From contig CAZYEJ010000006.1 in assembly GCA_964646435.1 (NCBI GenBank), positions 3,793-67,792 on the forward strand: 64,000 nucleotides of DNA. Direction: 5' to 3'. Source of the DNA: UBA3076 sp964646435. GTDB lineage: Bacteria; Desulfobacterota; Dissulfuribacteria; Dissulfuribacterales; UBA3076. Both the position numbers and the translations under genes were made by a program. The first letter of the stretch is position 1; every line of letters starts with the position of its first letter. A model generated the notes under the pieces. It ran no database searches and had not been told where the DNA came from. It saw nothing but the letters and a program-made list of their open reading frames with translations. Below are positions 53,070-61,521 of this stretch, one piece after another.

Positions 53070-55263
53070 AAACCCAGCCTCCAATACCCAAAAGCTCAAA
53101 GTGGAATGTAAAGCGGGTTTCGTCCTCGTCTTTTTTCAACTTGCCTTCAAAGGCCCAACAGGTCGATTGATACCGGAGACCATAGACGGATTCAACCCCT
53201 GAGCTTTCGGAGAGATTCCTCTTTAACCGATACATTCCATACCAGGAAGGTGAAAGTGCGGTATATATTTCCAGGTTAAGTTCATTTATGTGAGCAAGGC
53301 AGTTATACCTATATTCCAGGTCCAGACGATCTCCTGCGGAATTTGATAAGCGTCCCAGGAAATTGTACTTAGTAAAGCCCTTTCCATAGACATTGTAGTC
53401 AGTGTCATAACGCATGAAAAGGTTGGGAAAGAGTTTAAAATCCAACTCGGCATAAATGTCTGAAAAATGTCTAGGGTCATCTTCACCAGGCAGGTCTCTC
53501 TTGCTCTCCCTGGTGTCGTAACTCTGCTCCAAGTAAAACCTTACAGCGTCTGTGTATGCAAATTTGTTATTGCCAAGGGTGGTTTTGCTGCTAAGGAACG
53601 AGAGCAGGGATAGTGTAATTCTATTTGTAGGTTCAAGCCGGTCCATGGCGTCGATGTCAGGCAGGTCGTCCTGGTTCTCAGAAGGACGATACTGGTAAGT
53701 CAGCCTTGGCCGTATGCTGTGTCTCATAGTCTTTTCGCCAGAAAGGCAGTAGGTCCGTCCAAAAGTTGTGCTCAGATCGGTTTTCAGGTTATAGAGCAGC
53801 CTGTTGGGATAGTTATCAGGGTCCTGATCCGGATCATGGCCGCTGGTCTCATACATGGTCTCTTCAATGGACCCGCTTAAAGTTAAATCTGCCAAGTTAT
53901 ATAGGTTCAACGGCAAGGATACACTCGGTTCCATATGCAGGCGTTGTTCCCTAATGCCTACCTCCCTCCAGTAATGTACATACGAGGTAGCCCAATCATA
54001 GTAAAAAGGGGAATTAAAGAGAGGCTTTTTGAATCCGTGAAGCACCAACCGGGGATATGTCTGTACAGTGGAATCCTGTTTCCCTACTTCGTCCTCAGAG
54101 ATATTATCGTTATACCGGCCTTCGCCTCCAAAAAACATGTCCTGGGCCAGTCTGGTTATCTGGAGAGTTGAAGGCCGGATCAGATCCGTTTCATCGGACA
54201 GGGAACGGCCAAAGGTCCTTCGGAAGATCTTGTCTGTTTCATCATAACCCATTGGTCCATGATCAAATTCCAACAGGTAATCCCTGTCACTGATCAGGTC
54301 CACGTCCACCTTTGTCTCAAAGTCCCAGGGAAGTTGTTGGTCAGCCTTTGCCCTCAACCACCAACGTTTTTCATTACCTCTTGTGTATCCATTATTGTTG
54401 TAGTCATCATCGTCCAGTGTGTCTACCATGAAGTTGTATCGGAGGATGCCTTTGTCTTCCTGGGAGAATACGTGGCGGAACTCTACTCCTTCCATCCATC
54501 CCCTTTTACTCATGGAATGCTGATAAAAAGTGGCATCCATGCTGTCATTAATGGCCCAGAAGAAGGGGACGTTGAGCTCTGCACCATTCCTATTGGATGT
54601 AGTGAAGTAGGGTAACAGTAATCCTGTCTTTCTGTATTTATTTATGGGTAGCACAACCCAGGGGCTGTAGAGTATAGGAATGTCCCTTATATTGAAGAAA
54701 CTGCTTTTGGCAACAGCCATGCCACCAATCGTGAGTTTAAGGTCTCGACACTTAAAATTCCACGCCTGTTTGGGAAGGGGACAGGTGCTGATGGTGGCAT
54801 ATTTTGCCTTATATTCTTCAGGGCCTGTCTTCCAAATCTTTTTGGCCAGAAGGTGAATGTTGTTTCTCTGCAAGAAAAGATCGGCATTCTCTACTGTGCC
54901 TGTAGATGTATTGAGATCCAGTTCTCCTTCGGTTCCCTTCAGCACATCCATGTCGAGGTATATGACCACATTGCCATTTGCCCGTACTATGTCATTACGC
55001 CTGTCATAAATGATTCGGTCTGCACAGACCTTGAGATCACCCCTCCAGACCTGGACCGCGCCTTCACCCAAAATCACATCTGAAGAGTGGAAATAAGTTA
55101 GCTGAAGGGCCTCTATGCGCCAGGGCTCAGTTCCTGGTGACGGACTTGTCTCGAATTCAGAAGATGTTTTTTCTTCTGAGGCCGTCAGACCTGTTGCCGG
55201 AAGCATCAGCAAAAAAGCCAGTATGAGTAGAACGTTTTTTTGGATATAAGCGTGACTTTTCAT
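53059..55263 (-). CDS. lptD: LPS-assembly protein LptD
   Basis: LptD is the outer-membrane beta-barrel that inserts lipopolysaccharide into the outer leaflet with LptE. From ATG 55263 the product has 734 residues: a signal peptide (NVLLILAFLLMLPATGLTAS), an OstA/LptA-like periplasmic domain (about 30-150, with VWRGDLKVCADRIIYDRRND), and a large barrel with many aromatic beta strands. An upstream in-frame ATG (55353) lies in the PHP gene and is unlikely. No lptE is seen. The downstream heptamer array covers its 3' end. Confidence 0.93.
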   Translation of the reverse strand: MKSHAYIQKNVLLILAFLLMLPATGLTASEEKTSSEFETSPSPGTEPWRIEALQLTYFHSSDVILGEGAVQVWRGDLKVCADRIIYDRRNDIVRANGNVVIYLDMDVLKGTEGELDLNTSTGTVENADLFLQRNNIHLLAKKIWKTGPEEYKAKYATISTCPLPKQAWNFKCRDLKLTIGGMAVAKSSFFNIRDIPILYSPWVVLPINKYRKTGLLLPYFTTSNRNGAELNVPFFWAINDSMDATFYQHSMSKRGWMEGVEFRHVFSQEDKGILRYNFMVDTLDDDDYNNNGYTRGNEKRWWLRAKADQQLPWDFETKVDVDLISDRDYLLEFDHGPMGYDETDKIFRRTFGRSLSDETDLIRPSTLQITRLAQDMFFGGEGRYNDNISEDEVGKQDSTVQTYPRLVLHGFKKPLFNSPFYYDWATSYVHYWREVGIREQRLHMEPSVSLPLNLYNLADLTLSGSIEETMYETSGHDPDQDPDNYPNRLLYNLKTDLSTTFGRTYCLSGEKTMRHSIRPRLTYQYRPSENQDDLPDIDAMDRLEPTNRITLSLLSFLSSKTTLGNNKFAYTDAVRFYLEQSYDTRESKRDLPGEDDPRHFSDIYAELDFKLFPNLFMRYDTDYNVYGKGFTKYNFLGRLSNSAGDRLDLEYRYNCLAHINELNLEIYTALSPSWYGMYRLKRNLSESSGVESVYGLRYQSTCWAFEGKLKKDEDETRFTFHFELLGIGGWVSRN

Positions 55264-55322
55264 AACCTGTATCCGTTTAGTATCATATGGACATGGTGCT
55301 TTCAATAAATAGAGGCTAAAAC

Positions 55323-56000
55323 TTAAAACCTTTTCAGAATCTTGTTTCTCCAAAGCATCTTTAAATTGATTTTTAGCAGGAGGAACAGGGGAAGGGGGCG
55401 AGTGACTATCTGGACCTTGCCGGACTTGACGGCCTGGATAATTGACTCCGGATCAGGTTCTGCTTCTATGAGCGAGTAAGTTGTGTGGAACTGGCATCTT
55501 TGGTGGGCGTCAGAAGTACCAATCATTGGGAGATTGTGTTCTTTTGCAAATTTTATTGCAGGGCGGTTAAAGTCCAGTCGTTTAGTATAACAGTGGCAAT
55601 GCTCCACTGCGTCAAAAAGATTGACGTGTCGTCTCAGCATGCCCCTGAGTGCTACAGGACTGGGAAAGTATGGGTGAGGAGCAACTATCAGATTGTCGGG
55701 CCTCTTCAAGTATTCCAAGTTAGCGATTTTGTCGCGTTTTACCTGTTTAAAATCCAGGTTATGGAGAAGTACATGCCGGCCTTGAATTGTTGCCTCCATA
55801 CCCGGTATCAGCACTATTCCTCTTTCCCTGGCATAATCTCTGAGATATTCGCTATAGGTAACACAGTTGTGGTTGGTTATGGCCAGTACCGAGTATCCCA
55901 GCCTGTGGGCCGTGTCTATAAGTTCGGTCGCGCTGTACAGGATAAGATCTTCAGGGTCTTCAGAAGTATGAATGTGAAGGTCTGTTTTTAAAAAAGTCAT
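55323..56000 (-). CDS. PHP-domain metal-dependent phosphoesterase
   Basis: This 225-residue protein has the PHP motifs in order: DLHIHTSEDPEDL near the N-terminus, a metal HxH-type site (TNHN), the IPGMEATIQ strand, HP segments (VAPHPYFP), and the late IGTSDAHQ. PHP phosphoesterases can act on nucleotides or phosphate esters; the substrate is unknown. It starts 4 bp after the CarS-like gene and precedes lptD, forming a minus-strand run. Confidence 0.85.
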   Translation of the reverse strand: MTFLKTDLHIHTSEDPEDLILYSATELIDTAHRLGYSVLAITNHNCVTYSEYLRDYARERGIVLIPGMEATIQGRHVLLHNLDFKQVKRDKIANLEYLKRPDNLIVAPHPYFPSPVALRGMLRRHVNLFDAVEHCHCYTKRLDFNRPAIKFAKEHNLPMIGTSDAHQRCQFHTTYSLIEAEPDPESIIQAVKSGKVQIVTRPLPLFLLLKINLKMLWRNKILKRF

Positions 56001-56004
56001 AAAT

Positions 56005-56505
56005 TCAGTGGGGACTTCTCCTGATATGAAGCATATAAAGAAGTGGAGAGAGGCCGATCTCCAGTAATGTAAAGCAGAAAATTATCAGGATTATCTCAGT
56101 CCAGCAAATAAAAAGGCTGTCCTTGAGTACCCACAAGGGTAGAAATGACTCAAGGCCTTGATCCAGCAAAAGGGCATTACTCCCACTTTTCAGGCCCATG
56201 CGTCGTTTTGTAAAGCTTGAGATCAGATCACCGGACATGGAACATAAGGCGAGTTTAAGCCCGAGAATAAAGCCTAATGGCGTGAAGTGACCGGCCAGAC
56301 CAGTCCCAATGACTGAAATAATTATTCCCCTCCAGGTCTTGTGCGGGCCCAATAGATAACGATTATCTATCCACTTGTACCCCAGGTCCAAAGGAACGGA
56401 AAGTCGTTCCTTGAGGACGACCCTCCCCAGTATAGGCAGGACATTGCTCCAGCCAATAAGGATCAGAATCAGGATATCCCGCTGCCACAGATGTAGTTCT
56501 GCCAT
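56005..56505 (-). CDS. CarS-like CDP-archaeol synthase family membrane protein
   Basis: This 166-residue membrane protein has the CarS/CdsA-like signature GPHKTWRG and the CSMSGDLISSFTKRRMGLKS segment, plus a late LLDQG motif and several transmembrane helices. Archaeal CarS makes CDP-archaeol from CTP and an unsaturated ether lipid; bacterial members of this family are of unknown substrate. In this bacterium it is more likely a CTP-dependent cytidylyltransferase for an atypical lipid than an archaeol enzyme. It lies between rsmG and the PHP gene. Confidence 0.78.
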   Translation of the reverse strand: MAELHLWQRDILILILIGWSNVLPILGRVVLKERLSVPLDLGYKWIDNRYLLGPHKTWRGIIISVIGTGLAGHFTPLGFILGLKLALCSMSGDLISSFTKRRMGLKSGSNALLLDQGLESFLPLWVLKDSLFICWTEIILIIFCFTLLEIGLSPLLYMLHIRRSPH

Positions 56506-56517
56506 TTTGTAAGTGGA

Positions 56518-57195
56518 TCAGTATCTTCGTAACATAACAAGATTTCGACGAAAACTACTAACAGGTGTTTGAGTTTTTATGATACCGGTCTTCCATCCAT
56601 GCCTTTGGAGATAGCCCATTTTTTCTTCCAGTTCTTCATCTGCCTTTGGCCCCTTCATGGCTATTACCAGACCATTTGGTGACATTAAAGGCCGGGCCAT
56701 GCGGGCAAGCTCATCCAGAGGTCCCACTGCCTGGCTGACAATTACATCAAAGCCTTCAGGGGGGAGATGCCTTGGTATATCTTTGGGACCTACTCGGCAG
56801 TGCTCTGCCCAGATACCTGTAAGACCAATTATTGCGATCACAGTATTGAGAAATGAGACCTTCTTCCGAATGGCGTCAATAAGCACTATTTCAAGATCGG
56901 GACGAAACAGCTTGAGGATTAATCCTGGAACACCGGGGCCTGTACCTATATCCAGTACGTGATGGACACCCTCCGGCAAAAAACGAATCAGGGTCAAGGT
57001 ATCACCGACGTGCTTGACGGCCATTTCCTCCATGGTCTTGAGGCCGGTGAGGTTGATGCACCGGTTCCAGGAGTAAAGCTCCCTTAGATAGACTCTGAGG
57101 TTTGTTATGAGCTCCCCTGATGGCGTTACGCCACCTTCCTTCAAGAGCTCATGTAATAGAGGCTCAATATTCTGATTCGTGAGATAGGTTGGCAA
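56518..57195 (-). CDS. rsmG: 16S rRNA (guanine(527)-N7)-methyltransferase RsmG
   Basis: RsmG methylates G527 of 16S rRNA. The SAM-binding motif VLDIGTGPGVPGLIL is in the middle third, and the NLTGLKTMEEMAVKHVGDTL segment is a family hallmark. VIVSQAVGPLDELARMARPL follows. TTG 57195 is taken as start and overlaps dnaB by 32 nt; TTG 57216 is also in frame. The position directly after dnaB is not the usual gidA neighbour. Confidence 0.92.
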   Translation of the reverse strand: MPTYLTNQNIEPLLHELLKEGGVTPSGELITNLRVYLRELYSWNRCINLTGLKTMEEMAVKHVGDTLTLIRFLPEGVHHVLDIGTGPGVPGLILKLFRPDLEIVLIDAIRKKVSFLNTVIAIIGLTGIWAEHCRVGPKDIPRHLPPEGFDVIVSQAVGPLDELARMARPLMSPNGLVIAMKGPKADEELEEKMGYLQRHGWKTGIIKTQTPVSSFRRNLVMLRRY

Positions 57196-58534
57196 AGGTA
57201 GCGTACTTGTCCACAAAGACCAGCTTTATAATACCAATGGGACCGTTTCTCTGTTTGGCCACAATGATTTCAGCCATACCCTTGTTCGGATTGTCTTCAG
57301 ACCGATTATAGACTTCGTCCCGAAAGATAAAGGCTATTACATCAGCGTCCTGTTCTATTGCCCCTGACTCCCTGAGGTCTGACATCTGTGGTCTTTTATT
57401 TGGCCTGTCCTCTACCTTGCGATTAAGCTGAGACAGGGCTACTATAGGGATGTTCAGCTCCTTGGCCATTGCCTTAAGTGACCTTGAAATCTCGGAAATT
57501 TCCTGCTCTCTGCTCTCGTTGCGTCCCCTTCCCCTCATAAGCTGCATGTAATCTACCAATACAAGGCCAAGGTCGTTTTTGCTCTTAAGCCTCCTGGCCT
57601 TGGCCCTTATCTCCATGACAGATAAGGCCGGCGTGTCATCGATAAAGATAGAGGCCTCGGAGAGGTGACCCGCGGCATTTATAAGCTTTGGCCAGTCCCG
57701 CTCACTCAGGAAACCCGTCCTTACCTTCTGTGCGTTCACCCTGGCCTCTGAACACAGCATCCTGATGGCCAGTTGTTCCTTGGACATTTCCAAAGAGAAG
57801 ATCGCAACACAAATATCGTTGGCAATAGCAGCGTTCTGAGCGATATTCAGAGCAAAGGCCGTCTTTCCCATGCTGGGACGACCTGCAATGATAATAAGGT
57901 CGGATGGCTGAAACCCTGCAGTCAGCTTGTCCAGTTCTGTAAACCCTGCAGATACACCGGTAATCAGTTCTTTACGTTCGTACAGATACTCAACCTTTTT
58001 GATGCTGTCCCTAAGTATACTCTTAAGAGGGTGGAAGGCCTGACGGATTTTGGTCTGAGAAATTTCAAATATGGATGCCTCGGCAGATTCCAGGATCTCG
58101 TCTACCTCTCCTGCTTCTTCGTAACAAAGGGCAGATATGTCTGATGCCTTTTGAATAAGCCGGCGGAGGACGGCCTTATCCCAAACGATTTTGCCGTAGT
58201 AGCCGATATTGGCGGCTACTGGCATAGTTTCCGTAATCTCTGCGAGGTAGGCTGCCCCCCCGACCGCTTCAAGCTTTCCCATGGATTTCAGGGCATTATG
58301 AACAGTCACAAGGTCTTGAGGTTCATTTCGGTTAAAAAGATCAAGTATAGCAGTATAGATAATGCTGTGGGCCTCTTTGTAGAAATCCTCTGGGTGCAGA
58401 AACTCAACAACCTTCAGAAGGGCCTGGTCCTCGATTAGAATGCCTCCGAGGATACACTGCTCTGCTTCTACATTTTGTGGCGGAAGGCGGTATTTAGCGG
58501 GTTTAATAACACTCTCAAGAGATGCTATAGACAT
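57164..58534 (-). CDS. dnaB: Replicative DNA helicase DnaB
   Basis: This 456-residue hexameric helicase has an N-terminal domain (about 20-120, with NVEAEQCILGGILIEDQALL), a linker and a RecA-like C-terminal domain. Walker A is GRPSMGKTAFAL, Walker B region VLVDYMQLM, and the R-finger segment is present. It is complete and typical. It follows rplI by 19 bp on the minus strand. The gene order rpsF-rpsR-rplI-dnaB is a classic cluster. Confidence 0.97.
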   Translation of the reverse strand: MSIASLESVIKPAKYRLPPQNVEAEQCILGGILIEDQALLKVVEFLHPEDFYKEAHSIIYTAILDLFNRNEPQDLVTVHNALKSMGKLEAVGGAAYLAEITETMPVAANIGYYGKIVWDKAVLRRLIQKASDISALCYEEAGEVDEILESAEASIFEISQTKIRQAFHPLKSILRDSIKKVEYLYERKELITGVSAGFTELDKLTAGFQPSDLIIIAGRPSMGKTAFALNIAQNAAIANDICVAIFSLEMSKEQLAIRMLCSEARVNAQKVRTGFLSERDWPKLINAAGHLSEASIFIDDTPALSVMEIRAKARRLKSKNDLGLVLVDYMQLMRGRGRNESREQEISEISRSLKAMAKELNIPIVALSQLNRKVEDRPNKRPQMSDLRESGAIEQDADVIAFIFRDEVYNRSEDNPNKGMAEIIVAKQRNGPIGIIKLVFVDKYATFANLSHESEY

Positions 58535-58553
58535 TTTTGTAGATTACTCAATG

Positions 58554-59006
58554 TCACAAAGATTCCTGTGGGACCACATTGACTTTGACTATGACCTTGA
58601 CATCAGGGCTGAGTTTTACAGGGACCTCAAATTCACCAAGGGCCTTGATGGGCTCATCCAGCTGTATCTTCTTGCGATCAATTGAATATCCTTGTGATTC
58701 TATAACGTTGGCTATGTCAAGATTGGTAACGGAGCCATAAAGCCGATCCATTTCACCTACCCGGACCGGGATGGTAATTTCCAGATCACCAAGCTTGGTG
58801 GCCAGGGCATCAAATTCGTCATGCTCCTTGGCAGCCTTGGCCAGGATAGAGGCCTGTTGACGCTCAATCTGAGACATATTCTTTTTGTTGGCAAATATGG
58901 CCTTGCCTTTAGGCAGCAGGAAATTGCGGGCATAGCCATTTGCGACCTTGACCATGTCTCCGGCCTTCCCAAGAGAAGGGATAGTTTCTTTAAGAATGAT
59001 TTCCAT
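58554..59006 (-). CDS. rplI: 50S ribosomal protein L9
   Basis: This L9 of 150 residues begins MEIILKETIPSLGKAGDMV and has VANGYARNFLLPKGKAIFA, the family signature, followed by the long connecting helix and the C-terminal RNA-binding domain. It is part of the rpsF-rpsR-DUF2232-rplI-dnaB run. The start lies 57 bp after the DUF2232 gene. Confidence 0.97.
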   Translation of the reverse strand: MEIILKETIPSLGKAGDMVKVANGYARNFLLPKGKAIFANKKNMSQIERQQASILAKAAKEHDEFDALATKLGDLEITIPVRVGEMDRLYGSVTNLDIANVIESQGYSIDRKKIQLDEPIKALGEFEVPVKLSPDVKVIVKVNVVPQESL

Positions 59007-59063
59007 TTATCTGAAACCTCGATAAAATATTTATGTTGAAAATAATTTATGAATTGACGGTTC

Positions 59064-60005
59064 TCAAGATTCTCTGGCTGATGGTGCCCTGACTCTCAGA
59101 TCAAACCATACATCAAATACTCCTATAATAACAATAAGTATTAGACCATACCACTGGATGCAAAGCAATATATATGTAATCCAACGGATGAATGCAGGAA
59201 CCTTCAGTCTTTCAAAATAAAAGGCAACTACCGCCAGTCCTTGCAATAAATAAATACTGCTCAGTACCAGCAGGGCATTTTCTCCGCAGACCTTAAGTAT
59301 ACCTTTTCCCAAAAAGGCCGATGCACCTGCTGTTATTATCACCCAGATAAGTGGTTCAGGTAGTTTCCACTGAGTGAACACCGGCGCAAACACCTCGTTT
59401 TTGAGCCTTTTGGCCAGATATATTTTTGGTACTGATATATTACTCAGGCTTATAAACAGAAAGACTGAACCCAATAGCCCCGGCAAAAAATGTATAATGA
59501 CTTCTTTAAATTGCCGGAACCAGTTTTCTAATTCTACCTGGTATATGCCGGATGATTTCTCTTTATAGAGAAACAGACTCTGATCCATATCCTCGGATAT
59601 TGCCTGAACAACCTTATTATATCCGTCAAGCAAATCAAGGCCTGATCCGGCACTGAGTACAACTATGAATGTTACACAAAGATAGGCAAAACCTGCCAGA
59701 AGGGTCTTGATCCCGGACCAATCCTGTTTTCTCGCGACCACTAGGACCATGGCAAGCCCTGCAGTCTGGATCAACCATACTAAAGCCTCCGGCTTCATGG
59801 TCAGCCAACAAAGCAAAACCCCTAAGGCAAAGTTCCCAAAAATAATTGAGGTTGCCAGACCAAGACTGATGCCTTCGGTCAATACAACAAGAATTCCTGG
59901 TGCTACAAGTTGGAACAGAGGCGCGATCCCCCCAACTATAAGGGGTACTAAAAGAACGACAGAAGCCAGTGTCCACTTGCTTGAGAGGTTTGGAGGAAAA
60001 ACCAA
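59064..60005 (-). CDS. DUF2232 (YybS-like) membrane protein
   Basis: This 313-residue protein has about eight membrane spans (VVLLVPLIVGGIAPLFQLV near the start, IIVIGVFDVWFDLRVR near the end). It matches the DUF2232/YybS group by its place between rpsR and rplI, where such proteins are often found, and by length. The function is unknown. It is transcribed with the ribosomal genes. Confidence 0.82.
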   Translation of the reverse strand: MVFPPNLSSKWTLASVVLLVPLIVGGIAPLFQLVAPGILVVLTEGISLGLATSIIFGNFALGVLLCWLTMKPEALVWLIQTAGLAMVLVVARKQDWSGIKTLLAGFAYLCVTFIVVLSAGSGLDLLDGYNKVVQAISEDMDQSLFLYKEKSSGIYQVELENWFRQFKEVIIHFLPGLLGSVFLFISLSNISVPKIYLAKRLKNEVFAPVFTQWKLPEPLIWVIITAGASAFLGKGILKVCGENALLVLSSIYLLQGLAVVAFYFERLKVPAFIRWITYILLCIQWYGLILIVIIGVFDVWFDLRVRAPSARES

Positions 60006-60018
60006 CGGTTATAAATCG

Positions 60019-60294
60019 CTAATCCTTGAGTATATGACCGGAAGTGAATGGCAACAAGGCCATTATCCTGGCCTGTTTGATGGCTGTAGTCAGGCGTCTT
60101 TGATGCTTAGCACAGGTCCCGGTAATACGGCGGGGCAGTATCTTTCCCCTTTCTGTGATAAAATGCCTTAAGGTTCTGTGGTCTTTATAATCTATGGCCA
60201 GGGACTTGTCGGCACAAAAGCGACAGACCTTCCGGCGTATATATATGCGCCGGCGCCCGGTACGATTATTTCTTGGATTTTGCATTTGTCTCAT
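60019..60294 (-). CDS. rpsR: 30S ribosomal protein S18
   Basis: This S18 of 91 residues has the basic N-terminus RRRIYIRRKVCRFCAD and the conserved ITERGKILPRRITGTCAKHQ segment. Cysteines in CRFC and GTC with the following His keep the zinc-binding (C+) form. It overlaps rpsF by 4 nt. Confidence 0.97.
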   Translation of the reverse strand: MRQMQNPRNNRTGRRRIYIRRKVCRFCADKSLAIDYKDHRTLRHFITERGKILPRRITGTCAKHQRRLTTAIKQARIMALLPFTSGHILKD

Positions 60295-60695
60295 TCCTCT
60301 TCTCTTTTCTCAGTGGACTGAGTGGAATCTAAAGCCTCTTCAACAATTTCAGCAGGTGGAGCAGACTCGTCCCGGGCCTTGGCAAGCGCCTCAGCATCAA
60401 ACTCATTATTTGTCTTTGTGGTAACGAATTTCATCACGCCCTCATCCAATCGCAGCCTGCGGGTGAGTTCTGAAATGGATTCGGCAGATGCACCATACTC
60501 CATCAGCACATAATAGCCTTGGGGCTGTTTTTGCACCCTGTAAGCAAGTTTCTGTAGGGGCCACGGATCAATCTTTACTATTTCGCCATGCCCGCTAATT
60601 ATGATTTGCTGGAGTTTCTCCGAGATAGCTGTACGTTCCTCGTCACTGAGATCTGGATGGAGGAGATAAAATGTTTCGTAATGCCGCAATTTCAT
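60291..60695 (-). CDS. rpsF: 30S ribosomal protein S6
   Basis: This 134-residue S6 starts MKLRHYETFYLLHPDLSDEE and has the family strand YRVQKQPQGYYVLMEYGA. The C-terminus is an acidic extension (about 105-134) longer than average. It starts the ribosomal run and overlaps rpsR by 4 nt. A promoter and a possible S6:S18-binding leader lie upstream. Confidence 0.97.
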   Translation of the reverse strand: MKLRHYETFYLLHPDLSDEERTAISEKLQQIIISGHGEIVKIDPWPLQKLAYRVQKQPQGYYVLMEYGASAESISELTRRLRLDEGVMKFVTTKTNNEFDAEALAKARDESAPPAEIVEEALDSTQSTEKREEE

Positions 60696-60727
60696 ATATG
60701 GCCTCCCTATGGGCTATATTATATTAT

Positions 60728-60771
60728 CCGGCCCTGATCCAGGATGGATATTGAGTAAATCCTATCAGGGC
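60728..60771 (-). promoter_or_regulatory. Possible S6:S18 autoregulatory leader RNA
   Basis: In the rpsF leader, GCCCTGAT and ATCAGGGC form a perfect 8-bp stem around a 28-nt loop, followed at once by CCGGATAAT. A CCG next to such a stem is the core of the known S6:S18-binding leader, which represses rpsF-rpsR. The match was made by eye only. Confidence 0.45.
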
Positions 60772-60794
60772 AAGGAGGAATAAAAGAGATCTTT

Positions 60795-60823
60795 CTATTA
60801 CATGAGACCAGTGCCTGAGTCAA
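60795..60823 (-). promoter_or_regulatory. Promoter of the rpsF-rpsR-rplI-dnaB cluster
   Basis: On the minus strand TTGACT (60823-60818) and TAATAG (60800-60795) are separated by 17 bp. The start point would be near 60788, about 92 nt before the rpsF ATG, leaving room for the leader structure. Confidence 0.6.
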
Positions 60824-60844
60824 GAACAAATTTCTTTTTTCACC

Positions 60845-60873
60845 TTGCTTATCAATTGTATATGACCTATTGT
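60845..60873 (+). promoter_or_regulatory. Promoter upstream of hsp20
   Basis: TTGCTT at 60845-60850 and TATTGT at 60868-60873 are separated by 17 bp. It diverges from the rpsF promoter in the same 225-bp gap. A heat-shock sigma site was not convincing here. Confidence 0.45.
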
Positions 60874-60932
60874 TTTTTTGGAAAAGGCGTAAGAATAGGT
60901 ACCAAGGGATTTGAACGGCTATGGAGGGAGCT

Positions 60933-61370
60933 ATGCCGGTCATAGAGATAAAGGTGGAACGTGACTTTGAGCTACTGCAAGATCGGGTAAAACGCTTGGT
61001 AGATGATGTCTTTCAGGTTTCAATGCCTGTTATGCTTTCCATGGGAGGCTGGATACCGGCTGTAGACATATATGAAAGTCCTGATGCTGTTTATGTTGTG
61101 GCGGATACCGCAGGCGTAGACAAGGAGAGTCTGAATCTTATCTTTAAAGGTCAGTTCTTGCATCTGGCCGGCCGGAGACGTCCACCAGTCAGTTTGGGCA
61201 AAGGACGTTTTTATCAGATGGAAATTGAATATGGCCCATTCGAACGTATCATTCGCATTCCCGTGACTGTAGATCCAGAGCAGATGGAAGCATATTACGA
61301 AAACGGGTTACTCGTTATAAGGATGCTTTGCAAAAAGACGAATAGTACAATAAAAATCGATGTATCCTGA
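60933..61370 (+). CDS. Small heat-shock protein Hsp20
   Basis: This alpha-crystallin-domain chaperone of about 145 residues has VDIYESPDAVYVVADTAGVD, the FLHLAGRRRPP loop and the C-terminal YYENGLLVIRM strand. It holds unfolding proteins during stress. ATG 60933 follows GGAGGGA at good spacing; ATG 60921 four codons upstream overlaps that site. It precedes lon by 151 bp, and the pairing of a holding chaperone with a protease is common. Confidence 0.93.
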   Translation: MPVIEIKVERDFELLQDRVKRLVDDVFQVSMPVMLSMGGWIPAVDIYESPDAVYVVADTAGVDKESLNLIFKGQFLHLAGRRRPPVSLGKGRFYQMEIEYGPFERIIRIPVTVDPEQMEAYYENGLLVIRMLCKKTNSTIKIDVS

Positions 61371-61380
61371 TTCCAATGTA

Positions 61381-61468
61381 GTTAGAATCTGAACAAAAAG
61401 ACCGTTCAGACACAATTTTGAATTCTAAATTTTGAATGTTGAATTAAGGTAGATGTTTTGTAATTATT
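61381..61468. repeat. Dispersed heptamer repeat, family A (before lon)
   Basis: TCTGAAC-N9-GTTCAGA hairpin, followed by TTGAATT, TAAATTT and TTGAATG units and GAATTAAGGTAGATGTTTTG. It matches 45597-45659 in the hairpin and 17221 in the core. lon starts about 50 bp further on. Confidence 0.65.
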
Positions 61469-61521
61469 CAGGTGGATAGACTGAAAGTGGAAGGTTTTTA
61501 AGGATGTAATTAAGATTGCTT

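Noticed and set aside
55263..55353. Upstream ATG for lptD
   Set aside because: It lies inside the PHP gene, and the signal peptide begins after the later ATG.
60845..60873. Heat-shock (sigma-32) promoter before hsp20
   Set aside because: The CTTGCTT and CCTATTG resemblance is weaker than the sigma-70 reading.
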